Shown here piece after piece: positions 51,194 to 60,264 of a DNA stretch of 64,000 nt (positions within the stretch are counted from its first letter, which is position 1; each line of letters opens with the position of its first letter). Source of the stretch: Actinoallomurus soli (GTDB taxonomy: Bacteria > Actinomycetota > Actinomycetes > Streptosporangiales > Streptosporangiaceae); the NCBI RefSeq assembly GCF_024055715.1, contig NZ_JAMXMV010000009.1, positions 1 to 64,000 of the forward strand, read 5' to 3'. Below the pieces are notes generated by a model. It had not been told where the DNA came from and ran no database searches. It saw nothing but the letters and a program-made list of their open reading frames with translations. The position numbers were made by a program, and so were the translations under genes.

Positions 51194-51838
51194 TCAGCCG
51201 TTCTTGACGGAGGCGGCGTAGACGTCGACGTACTCCTGGCCGGACAGTTTCTGGATCGCCGCGACGATCTCGTCGGTGACCGCCCGTGGGTCGGCGTCCT
51301 CGCCGAACCGCAGCGGCTCGCCGAAGCGCACCTCCACCCGCATGATCTTCTTGGGGAACCTGTGCCCCATGGGCTGGACCTTGTCGGTGCCGATGAGGGC
51401 GCACGGGACCACCGGCGCGCCCGAGGCGAGGGCCAGCCGGGCCACGCCGGTCTTGCCACGGTAGAGCCGGCCGTCCGGCGAGCGGGTCCCCTCCGGGTAG
51501 ATGCCGAAGAGCCTGCCCTGCCGCAGCACGCCCAGCGCCGTGTCGAGCGCGTCGGCCGCCTCGGAGCCGCCGCGGCGGTCGACGGGGATCGTGCCGACGC
51601 CCCGGAAGAAGGCCGCGATGAGCCGCCCCTTGAGCCCGGTGCCGACGAAGTACTCCTCCTTGCCGATGAAGACCACCTTGCGCGGCGCCATCAGCGGCAG
51701 GAACAGGGAGTCGCAGAAGGACAGGTGGTTGGAGGCGAGGATCGCGGCGCCGTCCGGAACCGTGCCGGTCACCTTGGGCCGGAACACGATCCTCAGGAGG
51801 GGTCCCAGCAACACGTGCTTGAGGAGCGAGAAGAACAC
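51194..51838 (-). CDS. 1-acyl-sn-glycerol-3-phosphate acyltransferase (PlsC-like)
   Basis: The 214-residue protein has the acyltransferase motifs NHLSFCDS (NHxxxxD), GVGTIPVDR, FGIYPEGTRSPDGRLYRGKTG and VVPCALIG. It should acylate lysophosphatidate in membrane lipid synthesis. The reading frame extends upstream into the MFS gene, so an internal start is needed: the GTG at 51838 has a GGAAGG site; the GTG two codons earlier is nearly as good. It is on the same strand as the MFS gene but about 80 bp after it. Confidence 0.9.
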   Translation of the reverse strand: MFFSLLKHVLLGPLLRIVFRPKVTGTVPDGAAILASNHLSFCDSLFLPLMAPRKVVFIGKEEYFVGTGLKGRLIAAFFRGVGTIPVDRRGGSEAADALDTALGVLRQGRLFGIYPEGTRSPDGRLYRGKTGVARLALASGAPVVPCALIGTDKVQPMGHRFPKKIMRVEVRFGEPLRFGEDADPRAVTDEIVAAIQKLSGQEYVDVYAASVKNG

Positions 51839-51920
51839 GGCCACCCTTCCACTGACGAGTGCCCGACAGTCTGGCGTCTCCGCCCCGGCCCGTCGTTGCC
51901 TACGGGTCACAAGAAACCTT

Positions 51921-53354
51921 TCACCGTTCTTGTACCGCGCCCTCACTTGACGCACACGCTCTCGGCGCTTCGCCCGCCGGGCCGGGGAGCCGGCGTCCGC
52001 GTGCGGCGAGAGCGACCGGCGCGCCGGCGAACGCGAGCGCGGCGCAGACGGCCAGGGCGACGTCGGTCCCGTGGGCCAGGTTCGGCCCGGAGGTGGCCAG
52101 GGCGACCACGACGGCGACGCCGATCGAGGCGCCGATGTAGCGGGCCGTGTTGTTCGCGCCGGACCCCATGGCGGTACGGGACGGCGGCACGCTCTCGACG
52201 GCCATCCGGGCGAGCGCGGCGTTGAGCAGGCCGCTGCCCGCGCCGCTGACCACCAGGCCGGGGACGAGCCGCCACCATCCCCAGCCGGCGGACAGGCCGA
52301 TCAGGCCGAGGTCGCCGAGCGCGCACAACGCCAGGCCGGCCGCGATGAGGTGACGGCCCTCGGCGCGGAGGCGGCGGACCTGGAGCGAGACGGCGAACGC
52401 GACGCCGGACCACAGAGTCAGCACGGCGCCCGCGAGGAGAGGAGGTGCCCCGAGCACCCGGCCCACGATCGTCGGCAGGTAGCTCATCAGCCCGATCACC
52501 GCGACCCCGGTGACGAACGCGCCGCCGGTCGCCACCGCGAAGTCCGGCCGGCGCAACAGCCGCAGGTCCAGCAGCGGCTCGCGGGACCGCGACTCCGCGA
52601 CCACGAAGGCCGCCAGGAGGATGACGGCGACGGCGCCCAGCGTGAACACTCCCGCCCGAGCCCATCCCCCGCGTCCGAGGGTGATCGCGCCGAGCAACGC
52701 CGCGACGCCGGGGCCCAGCGTCAGGATGCCCGGCAGGTCGACGCTGCGCTGTTCCGCGGCCCGTGACTCGCGCAGCACGGAGCCGGCCGTCGCGGCCAGA
52801 CCGACGGACGCGACCGCCGCGGCGACGTACCAGGCCCGCCAGCCGGCGAGTTCGGCCAGGCCGGCGGATGCCTCGGGTCCCAGCGCGATGCCGAGGCCCA
52901 GCATCGCGCCCCACACGCCGGTCGCCCGGGCGCGCTCGGGACCGGGGGGGAAGGCGTGGCCGATGAGCCCCAGCCCGGCCGCCAGCAGGGCCGCGGTCGC
53001 GCCGCCCTGCAGCAGCCGGCCGGCGACGAAGGACGCGGTCGTCGGGGCGAGGGCGCACACGACGCTGGAGGCCGCCAGCGTGCCCGCTCCGGCGACGAAG
53101 ACGCGCTTGCGCCCGTGATCGTCGGCGAGGCCGCCGACCGCGAGCAGCAGCACGGCGGTGCCGAGCGATATGGCGCCGAGGATCCAGGTCTGTCCCGCCG
53201 TTCTCGCGTTCAGGTCGCGCGCCATGGCGGCGAGCGTGGAGAAGGTCGCGTTGTAGTTCATCAGCGCGAGCATCGTCGCGGCGGAGACGACGGCGAGGGT
53301 CTGTCCCTCCCGCACGCGTTCCCCGACCGGCGCGGTCGTCCGCACGGCCATCAC
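51921..53354 (-). CDS. MFS drug transporter (DHA2-like)
   Basis: The 477-residue protein has twelve to fourteen predicted helices with the MFS loop GGLADDHGRKRVFVAGAG and the motif GRLLQGGATAALLAAGLGLI typical of drug:H+ antiporters. Substrate unknown. The start is GTG-ATG; both codons are possible. It is divergent from an HxlR regulator and the gap holds two direct copies of a TGAACTAAC-containing element, so inducible efflux controlled by HxlR is likely. Confidence 0.9.
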   Translation of the reverse strand: MMAVRTTAPVGERVREGQTLAVVSAATMLALMNYNATFSTLAAMARDLNARTAGQTWILGAISLGTAVLLLAVGGLADDHGRKRVFVAGAGTLAASSVVCALAPTTASFVAGRLLQGGATAALLAAGLGLIGHAFPPGPERARATGVWGAMLGLGIALGPEASAGLAELAGWRAWYVAAAVASVGLAATAGSVLRESRAAEQRSVDLPGILTLGPGVAALLGAITLGRGGWARAGVFTLGAVAVILLAAFVVAESRSREPLLDLRLLRRPDFAVATGGAFVTGVAVIGLMSYLPTIVGRVLGAPPLLAGAVLTLWSGVAFAVSLQVRRLRAEGRHLIAAGLALCALGDLGLIGLSAGWGWWRLVPGLVVSGAGSGLLNAALARMAVESVPPSRTAMGSGANNTARYIGASIGVAVVVALATSGPNLAHGTDVALAVCAALAFAGAPVALAARGRRLPGPAGEAPRACASSEGAVQER

Positions 53355-53358
53355 CTCG

Positions 53359-53419
53359 GTTCATTGATTGAACTAACGGAGGGCCGACTGTAACACGTGA
53401 GTTCGGTGAATGAACTAAC
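53359..53419. promoter_or_regulatory. two direct operator copies between MFS and HxlR genes
   Basis: GTTCATTGATTGAACTAAC (53359-53377) and GTTCGGTGAATGAACTAAC (53401-53419) match at 14 of 19 positions, and the first contains the dyad GTTCA-n5-TGAAC. Their 42-bp spacing is four helical turns, so two dimers would bind on the same DNA face. Confidence 0.65.
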
Positions 53420-53428
53420 CTGAGGGCC

Positions 53429-53956
53429 ATGGCCCTAGGCAAGGACTACGAGGCGCAGGACTGCGCGCTCGCCCGCGCCCTCGAACTGCTCGGCGAGCGG
53501 TGGACGCTGCTCATCGTCCGGGACGCCTTCTACGGCGTGCGACGCTACGGCGACTTCCTCGCCCATCTGGACATCCCCCGTGCGGTGCTGGCGACGCGCC
53601 TGCAGGCCCTCGTCGACGCCGGCGTCCTCGCCCGGCGGCCGTACCAGGAGTCACCGCGACGTCATGAGTACGTGCTCACCGAACGCGGCCGCGGGCTCTG
53701 GCCCGCGCTGAACGCGCTCGGCCACTGGGGCGGGGAGCACCTGGCGCCGTTCGGACCCTGCCGGCTCTACACCCATCTCCCCTGCGGCACGCGCGTCGAC
53801 CGTACGGGCACCTGCCCGGCGTGCGGGCGGTTCGCCCCACCCGAGGAGCTGGAGGTGCGCCCCGGCCCGGGCGCCGACCGGCCGCACCGGGACGACGCGG
53901 TCTCGCGGGCGCTCCGGCGGCCGCACCGGATGCTGGAGCCGCTGCTCACCGAGTGA
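53429..53956 (+). CDS. HxlR-family regulator with C-terminal Cys motif
   Basis: The 175-residue protein has the HxlR core (QDCALARALELLGERWTLLI, YGDFLAHLDIPRAVLATRLQ) including the conserved N-terminal Cys, and a C-terminal extension with HLPCGTRVDRTGTCPACGRF, a three-cysteine motif that could bind a metal or sense redox. This extended subgroup is common in actinomycetes. It is divergent from an MFS exporter with tandem operators, so exporter repression is likely. Confidence 0.92.
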   Translation: MALGKDYEAQDCALARALELLGERWTLLIVRDAFYGVRRYGDFLAHLDIPRAVLATRLQALVDAGVLARRPYQESPRRHEYVLTERGRGLWPALNALGHWGGEHLAPFGPCRLYTHLPCGTRVDRTGTCPACGRFAPPEELEVRPGPGADRPHRDDAVSRALRRPHRMLEPLLTE

Positions 53957-53977
53957 GTCTCCGGCGCGGCACCGCCG

Positions 53978-54604
53978 TCACTCGGGATGCCAGTCCGGTG
54001 ACCGCCCGGACGCGCGCAGCACCGCCTCCCACTCGTCGCCCCGGCCCGGCGACGGGAGGTGCGGAACCCCGGTGCGCCAGGCCGCCGCGATGACGTCGGG
54101 GCGGCTGGGCCGGTGGTCCTTGTCGAGCGCGCGGGCCAGGTCCCAGGCGTGCAGGTGCCACTCGACGCACACCGCCCCGGCGTAGTCCCCCGCGGTCAGC
54201 TTCGTACCCCGGTAGGAGAGGTACGGCTCGTCCCACACGTCCAGCAGCCGGTCGGAGTAGGCCTCGGCGGAGACGGCGAACGCGACGATGTGATCCCGTC
54301 CCTCGGCGGGCGGCAGCACGGCCAGCTCGGCGGCGTTCTGCCGCGACAGCTGGCGCATCATGAGGGCGGCCGGGGCGTCCTGGGCGAACAACCGGGACAG
54401 CCTGCTGTTCGGGGCGTCGTTGAGGTACTCGTGGAAGTTCTCCGCGACGCAACGCAGGTGACCGGCCAGGTCGATGGCCTCCCACTCCCTGCACGGCGTG
54501 GGCACGGACCAGTCGGAGAAGTGCGCGGCAAGCTCACAGATGGCGATGACGCCTTCTCGGCACGCGCCGAGAAGGTCTCGCCGATCAGGCGCCGTGCGCT
54601 CCAA
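53978..54604 (-). CDS. mycothiol-dependent maleylpyruvate isomerase-type (DinB-fold) protein
   Basis: The 208-residue protein has the four-helix DinB/MDMPI_N features: WSVPTPCREWEAIDLAGHL near the start and EWHLHAWDLARAL, the metal-ligand histidines. Family members are metal-dependent, thiol-linked enzymes in mycothiol-using actinobacteria; the actual reaction is unknown. The start is uncertain: I chose a TTG with a GGGGGG site upstream because it precedes the domain by a normal distance; ATGs at 54643 and 54709 are alternatives. Confidence 0.72.
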   Translation of the reverse strand: MERTAPDRRDLLGACREGVIAICELAAHFSDWSVPTPCREWEAIDLAGHLRCVAENFHEYLNDAPNSRLSRLFAQDAPAALMMRQLSRQNAAELAVLPPAEGRDHIVAFAVSAEAYSDRLLDVWDEPYLSYRGTKLTAGDYAGAVCVEWHLHAWDLARALDKDHRPSRPDVIAAAWRTGVPHLPSPGRGDEWEAVLRASGRSPDWHPE

Positions 54605-54998
54605 CTGATCCCCCCGGACAGAGCACTTCCTGCTGGCCCGCATCGCCGTGGCCGGGACGGCCGCTGTTGCCCACGACGACACCTGAGTCGGTAGAGTCTC
54701 AGAGTTCATCGGCCCGTGCCACTCCGACCGGGCCGTGTTCACGCTGGTGGGGCACTGCCTTGTACCCGTTGGACGAAATCCGGCGGCGATTTCATGGACA
54801 AGTGGCGACGGCGCGAGCGAGTCGCGCCCAGGGTCAAGGTCCCCTATCGACCAGGTCACCACGGCGTGCCGCGCGAGTGGCGTGAGTCCCCGGCGGCGGC
54901 CGGTCCGCCCCCGGACCGATCAGGCCTGCGCGAGGGCACCCCGGCGGCGCCCGGTGTCCGGGCGCCGCACGGCCGGTCCCACGTGATGGCGGGACGCC
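54605..54998. other. intergenic region without recognisable gene
   Basis: No conserved coding signal is apparent on either strand in this 394-bp gap; short open frames here look like chance frames in GC-rich DNA. It must contain the promoter of the MDMPI-type gene and a terminator of the gene ending at 54999. Confidence 0.5.
54944..54968 (-). terminator. hairpin downstream of the 136-residue gene
   Basis: GCGGCGCCCGG and CCGGGCGCCGC form a perfect 11-bp stem on a TGT loop, 31 bp past the stop of the minus-strand gene. Confidence 0.6.
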
Positions 54999-55409
54999 TC
55001 AGACGTGGGCGGGCGGGGTCGTCCGCACGGCCAGCTTGTGCGCCTCGCGCAGGGTGCGCAGCCGGTCGACCTCGTTGATGTACGGACGGACGCTCGCCTT
55101 GGCCCGCGCCTTGCGGGCGGCGATCTGCGCGGCCCGGCGCTCCTTGGCGTCGCCGTGCTCGTAGGTCTTCGGGCCCATCGCCACGCGCTGGGCCGCCTCC
55201 GCGGCGCGAAGCGCGTCGAGCAGCGCGCGGTCGTAGGCGACCGCCAGCGGGCGCAGCTCGTCGAGCGGACGGCCCTCGACCTGAGCGGCGTGGAACTCCC
55301 GCTCCGCGTCCTGCGCGGCGGCGAGCCGGTCGCGAAGCTCGCCGGCGAGCTCCTTGTCCGCGGCGTGGTGCTCAGCGACCTCCGGGCTCACCTTGCGACC
55401 CAGGACCAT
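54999..55409 (-). CDS. hypothetical helical protein, 136 residues
   Basis: I do not recognise this protein. It is almost entirely charged/alanine-rich helix (KELAGELRDRLAAAQDAERE, KERRAAQIAARKARAKASVR) with no membrane or signal segment and only a Pro/Thr C-terminus, suggesting a coiled coil that may bind nucleic acid or another protein through its basic second half. The ATG has a GGGGAG site. A hairpin follows the gene. It is divergent from a TetR gene about 110 bp away. Confidence 0.65.
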   Translation of the reverse strand: MVLGRKVSPEVAEHHAADKELAGELRDRLAAAQDAEREFHAAQVEGRPLDELRPLAVAYDRALLDALRAAEAAQRVAMGPKTYEHGDAKERRAAQIAARKARAKASVRPYINEVDRLRTLREAHKLAVRTTPPAHV

Positions 55410-55502
55410 GGCGGCTCCCCTTCTTTCCTCGATGCTTCCGAGCCAAGGGTAGACGGTACGGCGCCATGACACGCAGCCGGGATACTCTTCCGGCAGCCGC
55501 CT

Positions 55503-55513
55503 TTACGCAGTAA
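55503..55513. promoter_or_regulatory. TTAC-n3-GTAA dyad before TetR
   Basis: TTACGCAGTAA is a perfect interrupted dyad 10 bp before the TetR ATG, in the context GCCTTTAC..AGTAA.GTG. The same context occurs between menB and menE. Confidence 0.45.
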
Positions 55514-55522
55514 GGTGCGATC

Positions 55523-56077
55523 ATGTCGCAGCGGGAACCGCTCACGCGCGAGCGCATCATCGAGACCGCGCTCCACCTCATCGACGGTCAGGGCCTGGGC
55601 CGGTTGACGATGCGCCGCCTCGGCGACTCGCTGCAGGTCGAGGCGATGGCGATCTACCACCACCTCCCGCACGGCAAGGAACAGCTCCTCGAACAGCTGA
55701 TCGCCCACGTCGCCGCGCTGCCGGTGCCGCCCGGCGACGGCGAGCCCCGCGACCGGCTGCGCTCCTGGGCCCACGCCTATCGCGGCCGGCTGCTCGAACA
55801 CGTCGGCGTGATGCCCCTCATCGTCACCCGCCGCAACCCGGGGGCGCTGATGGCGACGACGCTCTCGATCCGGGAACTGCTGCGCGAGGCCGGCCTGCGG
55901 GAGGCGGAGGCGTTCGTCGGCGCGCACGTCCTGCTCGGCTACCTGCTCGGCACCGTGGCCCTGGAGGCCCGCGAGCAGGCGTCCGGAACGACCTCCGACG
56001 AGGTGGACTCCGACGAACGGTTCACCGCGGGCCTCGACCGCGTCCTGGCCGGTCTCGTCCGGCCGACGGCGCCCTGA
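55523..56077 (+). CDS. TetR-family regulator (TetR_C_1 type)
   Basis: The 184-residue protein opens with REPLTRERIIETALHLIDGQ and the recognition region LGDSLQVEAMAIYHHLPHGK, the TetR/AcrR class with a tetracycline-repressor-like C-terminal domain. It is short for that class but complete. A dyad immediately upstream suggests autoregulation. No obvious dedicated target adjoins; the divergent gene is the 136-residue helical protein and the MpaB-like oxygenase lies downstream. Confidence 0.9.
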   Translation: MSQREPLTRERIIETALHLIDGQGLGRLTMRRLGDSLQVEAMAIYHHLPHGKEQLLEQLIAHVAALPVPPGDGEPRDRLRSWAHAYRGRLLEHVGVMPLIVTRRNPGALMATTLSIRELLREAGLREAEAFVGAHVLLGYLLGTVALEAREQASGTTSDEVDSDERFTAGLDRVLAGLVRPTAP

Positions 56078-56262
56078 CCGGCCGCTCCCGGTCGACCGCG
56101 CCCTGGCCGCCCTCGTCCGGCCGGCATCGTCCGACGGGCTCGGCCCGGCCGCGCCTCCCCGATCTCCGCCTCGCCTGACGCCGCCTCTGCCGCCGCGCGG
56201 CCGTCTCCCGTACGATCATGGGGTCCGAATCCGGTAATCACCCCCTTATACGGAGATTCGGG

Positions 56263-57129
56263 ATGGCCCGCTATACCCGTCTACGGCAGCTCCAGGCCCT
56301 CGACCCCGAGCGCGACTACCAGGACATCTATCGGATCAGCGCCGAGTACGAGTTTCCCTGGGACCTCCAGCGGTCCCTGGAGCTGGCGCTCTTCCGCACG
56401 TACGCGGTGCCGTCGATCGGCGGCCTGCTCGACCGGACCGGTGAGTTCGCGCGGCGCGGTCAGAAGCGCTACGACGACACCGTCGTCCTGCTGTACGAGA
56501 TGACGCAGGACGGCGGGCTGGACTCCGAACGCGGCCGCGCCGCGCTCCGCCGCATGAACCGCATCCACGGCCGGTACTCCATCGCGAACGACGACTTCCT
56601 GTACGTCCTGTCGACGTTCGTGGTCGTCCCGGTCCGCTGGATGGCGGAGTACGGCTGGCGGCCGTACAGCAGGCACGAGGTACGGGCCACGGTGAACACC
56701 TTCCGCCACATCGGCCGGCTCATGGGTCTGAAGGAGATCCCGGAGACCTATGAGGAGTTCGCGGAGTTCCTCGACGGGTACGAGCGCAAGAACTACGCCT
56801 ACACCCCGGAGAACCACCGGGTGGCGGAGGCGACGATCGCCATCTTCGAGGGCTGGTTCCCCTGGTTCCTGCGCCCGCTCGCCCGCGAGGGCGTGCTGGC
56901 GATGACCGACGCGCCGCTCCGTCAGGCCCTCGGCCTGCCGCGCGCATCCCGGATCATCGAGGTCGCCGCGCCCCGTGCGCTCAAGGCGCGGGCGCTGGTC
57001 GTACGGCTGCTGCCGCCGCGCCCGTCCTCCCGGCCGAAGAAGCCCTACACCAGGTCCTACCCGGACGGTTACACCCTGCGGGACATCGGCCCCGAGTGGG
57101 CCGACGGCCTCGGTCGGCGGACGGCCTGA
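56263..57129 (+). CDS. MpaB-like oxygenase (DUF2236 family)
   Basis: The 288-residue protein matches the DUF2236/MpaB family of heme-associated oxygenases, with MNRIHGRYSIANDDFLYVLS and WRPYSRHEVRATVNTFRHIG carrying the likely heme-ligand His and Arg. Fungal MpaB cleaves a double bond in mycophenolate synthesis and bacterial latex-clearing proteins are distant relatives; the substrate here is unknown. The ATG at 56263 has a CGGAG site; an in-frame ATG 45 bp upstream is an alternative. Confidence 0.8.
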   Translation: MARYTRLRQLQALDPERDYQDIYRISAEYEFPWDLQRSLELALFRTYAVPSIGGLLDRTGEFARRGQKRYDDTVVLLYEMTQDGGLDSERGRAALRRMNRIHGRYSIANDDFLYVLSTFVVVPVRWMAEYGWRPYSRHEVRATVNTFRHIGRLMGLKEIPETYEEFAEFLDGYERKNYAYTPENHRVAEATIAIFEGWFPWFLRPLAREGVLAMTDAPLRQALGLPRASRIIEVAAPRALKARALVVRLLPPRPSSRPKKPYTRSYPDGYTLRDIGPEWADGLGRRTA

Positions 57130-57227
57130 GACCACCCTCGCGGCCACGACGCCGGCAGACGCGGGAGATCAAACGGTTTCCCATGGATCCCCTTTCTCGG
57201 GTTCTTCTGTCCGTGTGACCGGCGGAC

Positions 57228-58022
57228 TCAGTCGCGGCTGTGGGCCGGTTCGGCGGGCAGGCGGCCGGCGAAGTCGAGCAGCAGGGTGCAGAAGGCCTCG
57301 GGCCGTTCCAGCGGAGCGAGGTGTCCGGCGTTCGGGATGACGACGACTTCACCCGCGCCGAGCTCGTCGCTCAGGCCCTTTCCGCCTTCGAAGAAGTCCG
57401 GCATGTCGAGTTCACCGACGCCGACCAGCGCGGGAACGGTCAGTGCGCGGAGGGCGTTCGCCTCCTTGCTCAGCGGGTCCGCCGCCGGACGCGGCTCACC
57501 GTACGCGAGGTGGGCGGTCAGCTGTCTGCGCAGCATGGCGGCGGCATGCGCGCGGACCTCGTCCGGTGCCTTGGCCGACGTCCAGGACTCGACGCCGGCC
57601 CGCACGGCGGCTTCGAGGTCATCGGCTTCCAGCGCGGTCCGCTCCCTGTCCCATGCAGTCCGCAGGCGGGAAGACGGCGGCTGGTCGTGCGGCCGGTAGC
57701 CGATCAACACCAAGCCCTGCACACGCCGGGGCTCTGTGACCGCGATCTGGAGAGCCACCAGGGCACCGAGCGAGTTTCCGGCGAGGACGAAGCGGTCGAT
57801 CCCGAGATGGTCGAGTGTGTCCAGCACATCGGCCCAGGGAGCCACCTCGTCGCGCTGGGCCGTGGCGGCGTCGCCGTGGCCGGGCAGATCAAGTGCGATG
57901 GCCCGGACACCGGCCTTGGCGAGCAGCGGAAGATGGGCCCGCCACATGGTGCGGTCGGTGGGCCGGGCGTGCAGCAGGACGACCGGCCGGCCCTGGCCGG
58001 CCTCGTCGAACGGAAGTATCAC
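57228..58022 (-). CDS. alpha/beta hydrolase
   Basis: The 264-residue protein has the canonical alpha/beta-hydrolase order: oxyanion segment VVLLHARPTDRTMW, nucleophile elbow GNSLG (Ser), the Asp in GVGELDMPDF, and the His in PNAGHLAPLERP. Substrate unknown. It is probably the last gene of a minus-strand group behind an XRE regulator and an aldo/keto reductase, although 175 bp with a short tandem repeat separates it from the reductase. Confidence 0.9.
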   Translation of the reverse strand: MILPFDEAGQGRPVVLLHARPTDRTMWRAHLPLLAKAGVRAIALDLPGHGDAATAQRDEVAPWADVLDTLDHLGIDRFVLAGNSLGALVALQIAVTEPRRVQGLVLIGYRPHDQPPSSRLRTAWDRERTALEADDLEAAVRAGVESWTSAKAPDEVRAHAAAMLRRQLTAHLAYGEPRPAADPLSKEANALRALTVPALVGVGELDMPDFFEGGKGLSDELGAGEVVVIPNAGHLAPLERPEAFCTLLLDFAGRLPAEPAHSRD

Positions 58023-58066
58023 GGTTGAGAAGCCTTCTCAGAAGGGACGGATGGTCGACGACCGGG

Positions 58067-58102
58067 CCGGCGGAGCGGTGACAGCCGGCGGAGCGGTGAC
58101 AG
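58067..58102. repeat. 2 x 18-bp intergenic tandem repeat
   Basis: CCGGCGGAGCGGTGACAG occurs twice head to tail with a degenerate third start (CCGGCAGG). It lies between the aldo/keto reductase stop and the hydrolase start. Confidence 0.85.
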
Positions 58103-58197
58103 CCGGCAGGTAACCCCACCAGGGCCACCGCGAACGCGCGCTGGCGACGTAACCGCCCGGCCATCCGAGCTCACGACGATCGTCGGAGGGGCTGGGG

Positions 58198-59097
58198 TCA
58201 CGCGGCCGCATCGAGTTCGGCGAGCTCCGCTTCGCTGAGGCGGAGTCGGGACGATGCCAGGTTGTCCTCCAGGTGGGCGACCTTGGACGTGCCGGGAATG
58301 GGCAGCATGACCTCCGAACGGGCCAGCAGCCAGGAGAGCGCGACGTTGGACGGAGTGGAGTGGTGCGCGACTGCGATGCGGTCGACCGGACCGCCGGGCC
58401 GGGCCAGCTCACCCGCCGCCACAGGCGCCCAGGGGATGAAACCGATGCCATGCCGGGTGCAGTAGTCCAGGACGTCGGCGGAGCCGCGGTCGGTGAGGTT
58501 GTAGCGGTTCTGGACCGTGGCGACGTCCGCGATCCTCCGCGCCTGTTCGATCTGGCCGACCGTGACCTGGGACAGTCCGATCGCGACGATCTTGCCCTCG
58601 TCCTGGAGGTTCTTCAGTTCCCCGACCTGCTCCTCCAGCGGCACCTTGGGATCGACGCGATGGAGCTGGAACAGGTCGATCTGGTCCAGCCCGAGCCGGC
58701 GCAGACTCATCAGCGCCTCCTGACGGAGGTACTCCGGGCGACCGACCGGCGGCCATGCCCTGGGCCCGAGACGCACCAGTTCGCCCCCCTCCCTGATCAC
58801 ATCCGGGCCGTTGCGCGTCAGCCCCGCCTTGGTCGCGATCAGTACGTCCCGCGGGTAGGGATGAACGGCCTCCCGGATGATCTCCTCGCTTATGTAGGGC
58901 CCGTAGGAATCGGCGGTGTCGATCAGCTGCACACCGAGTTCGACGGCACGGCGCACGACACGCACGCACTCCTCACGGTCCTCGGGCTCGCCCCACACCC
59001 CGAGCCCCGTCAACCGCATGGCGCCGAAGCCCAGGCGAGCGACCTTCTTCCCGGCTATCTCGTAGGTGCCCACGCTGTCAGCAAGGGAAGTATTCAT
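58198..59097 (-). CDS. aldo/keto reductase
   Basis: The 299-residue TIM-barrel protein has the AKR catalytic set: Asp and Tyr in [15 protein letters not shown], the Lys in VLIATKAGL, the His in [10 protein letters not shown], and cofactor-binding [15 protein letters not shown] favouring NADPH. It reduces aldehydes or ketones; natural substrate unknown. The start overlaps the stop of the XRE-family regulator by 4 bp, so they are co-translated and the enzyme is likely under that regulator. Confidence 0.92.
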   Translation of the reverse strand: MNTSLADSVGTYEIAGKKVARLGFGAMRLTGLGVWGEPEDREECVRVVRRAVELGVQLIDTADSYGPYISEEIIREAVHPYPRDVLIATKAGLTRNGPDVIREGGELVRLGPRAWPPVGRPEYLRQEALMSLRRLGLDQIDLFQLHRVDPKVPLEEQVGELKNLQDEGKIVAIGLSQVTVGQIEQARRIADVATVQNRYNLTDRGSADVLDYCTRHGIGFIPWAPVAAGELARPGGPVDRIAVAHHSTPSNVALSWLLARSEVMLPIPGTSKVAHLEDNLASSRLRLSEAELAELDAAA

Positions 59098-59972
59098 GAT
59101 CGGGAATCACCTGTCTCCAAAGCGATCTCTTCATCGGGGTCCTCGGAATCAGTGGCCGCCTGCTCGCCCAGGCGGCGCAGCAGGACGAGGCCATCGTGGC
59201 TGGCGCTGCCGGGTTCGGCGCTGTAGACGGACAGGTGCTGTCCAGGGGCGCCGGTGACCGCCAGCGCCTCGAAATGCAGGCGCAGCTCCCCCACCCTCGG
59301 GTGCAGGAAGTGCTTGTCCTCGCGGGTACGCGGACGCACCTCGTAGCGAGCCCACAGGTTCGCGAACGCCGGACTGCGCAAGGTCAGCTCGCCGACGACC
59401 CGCTCGATGCGCTCGTCCACGGGAAACTGTGAGGACGACGCCCGCAGATTGCCCACGGCGATTCGCGACGCGGCGTCCCAGTCACCGTAGAACTCCCTCG
59501 CATACGGATCGAGGAAGATCATTCGTAGCAGGTTGTCGTACCGGGCGAACCCGCGATAGAGCTCCCGCGCCATCGCGTTCGCGGCCAGGACGTCCTGCGC
59601 CGCGCCGACCACGAAGGCGGGCACATCCCGCATGCCGTCCATCAGCCGCAGCAGCTCCGGGGCGACGGTCGTCGACGTGGACACCGTCGTCCCGAACGCC
59701 GGCATGCCGAGCCGGAACAGATGCTCCGCGGTGGCCTCATCGAGCCGCAGTGCGCCGGCGATCGCCCGCAGCACCTGGTCGGACGGATGCCGTTCCCTGC
59801 CCTGCTCCAGCCGCATGTAGTAGTCCGTGCTCACTCCTGCGAGCAGCGCCACCTCGTCGCGCCGGAGTCCCGGCACTCGCCGCGGACCGTCGTCGGGCAG
59901 GCCGACGTCCTGCGGCCGGACCAGCGCACGTCGGGCACGCAGATAGTCACCGAGACTGTTCTCTCTGTCCAC
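59094..59972 (-). CDS. XRE-family regulator with MmyB-like ligand domain
   Basis: The 292-residue protein has an N-terminal XRE helix-turn-helix ([39 protein letters not shown]) and a C-terminal MmyB-like (MLTR) PAS-related ligand domain ([39 protein letters not shown]). This class commonly controls adjacent SDR or AKR genes in actinomycetes and can bind fatty acids. The GTG start follows an inverted repeat. It heads the AKR-hydrolase gene group. Confidence 0.92.
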   Translation of the reverse strand: MDRENSLGDYLRARRALVRPQDVGLPDDGPRRVPGLRRDEVALLAGVSTDYYMRLEQGRERHPSDQVLRAIAGALRLDEATAEHLFRLGMPAFGTTVSTSTTVAPELLRLMDGMRDVPAFVVGAAQDVLAANAMARELYRGFARYDNLLRMIFLDPYAREFYGDWDAASRIAVGNLRASSSQFPVDERIERVVGELTLRSPAFANLWARYEVRPRTREDKHFLHPRVGELRLHFEALAVTGAPGQHLSVYSAEPGSASHDGLVLLRRLGEQAATDSEDPDEEIALETGDSRS

Positions 59973-60004
59973 GCCGACGACACTAATGCGGCCCGTCCAC
60001 CCGG

Positions 60005-60027
60005 GCGTGGGTGCGCTACACCCACGC
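60005..60027. promoter_or_regulatory. GCGTGGGTG/CACCCACGC inverted repeat before XRE gene
   Basis: Perfect 9-bp arms with a CGCTA spacer, 33 bp upstream of the XRE GTG, fit an autoregulatory operator. Confidence 0.55.
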
Positions 60028-60250
60028 GGTCCGAGGGGGCACTCCGGCGTCCGGATCAGCGCTCCTTCCTCCGTTCCACGTCCACGACGCGCCCCGCGCG
60101 GTGCGGGGTTCCACCGGCAGGATCGCGTGAACCGGTGACGACGACACGCCCGCCCTTCCGGTCATGACGGTCACGGCGACAGATCGTTGTCTGTACTGAG
60201 AGTTGTTCTTTGGCCGATTTGGATGCGGCTGCGGACCGATAAGCCGTAAA

Positions 60251-60264
60251 GTGATCTCTGTCAC
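60251..60264. promoter_or_regulatory. CRP-like GTGA-n6-TCAC dyad
   Basis: GTGA and TCAC flank TCTCTG with the spacing of CRP/FNR-family sites. It lies 136 bp upstream of the DUF5999-type start. The assignment rests on eight bases and is tentative. Confidence 0.3.

Noticed and set aside
54667-55078. Small plus-strand genes in the 54.6-55.0 kb gap
   Set aside because: No recognisable domain, no clear ribosome binding site, and one frame overlaps the real minus-strand gene.
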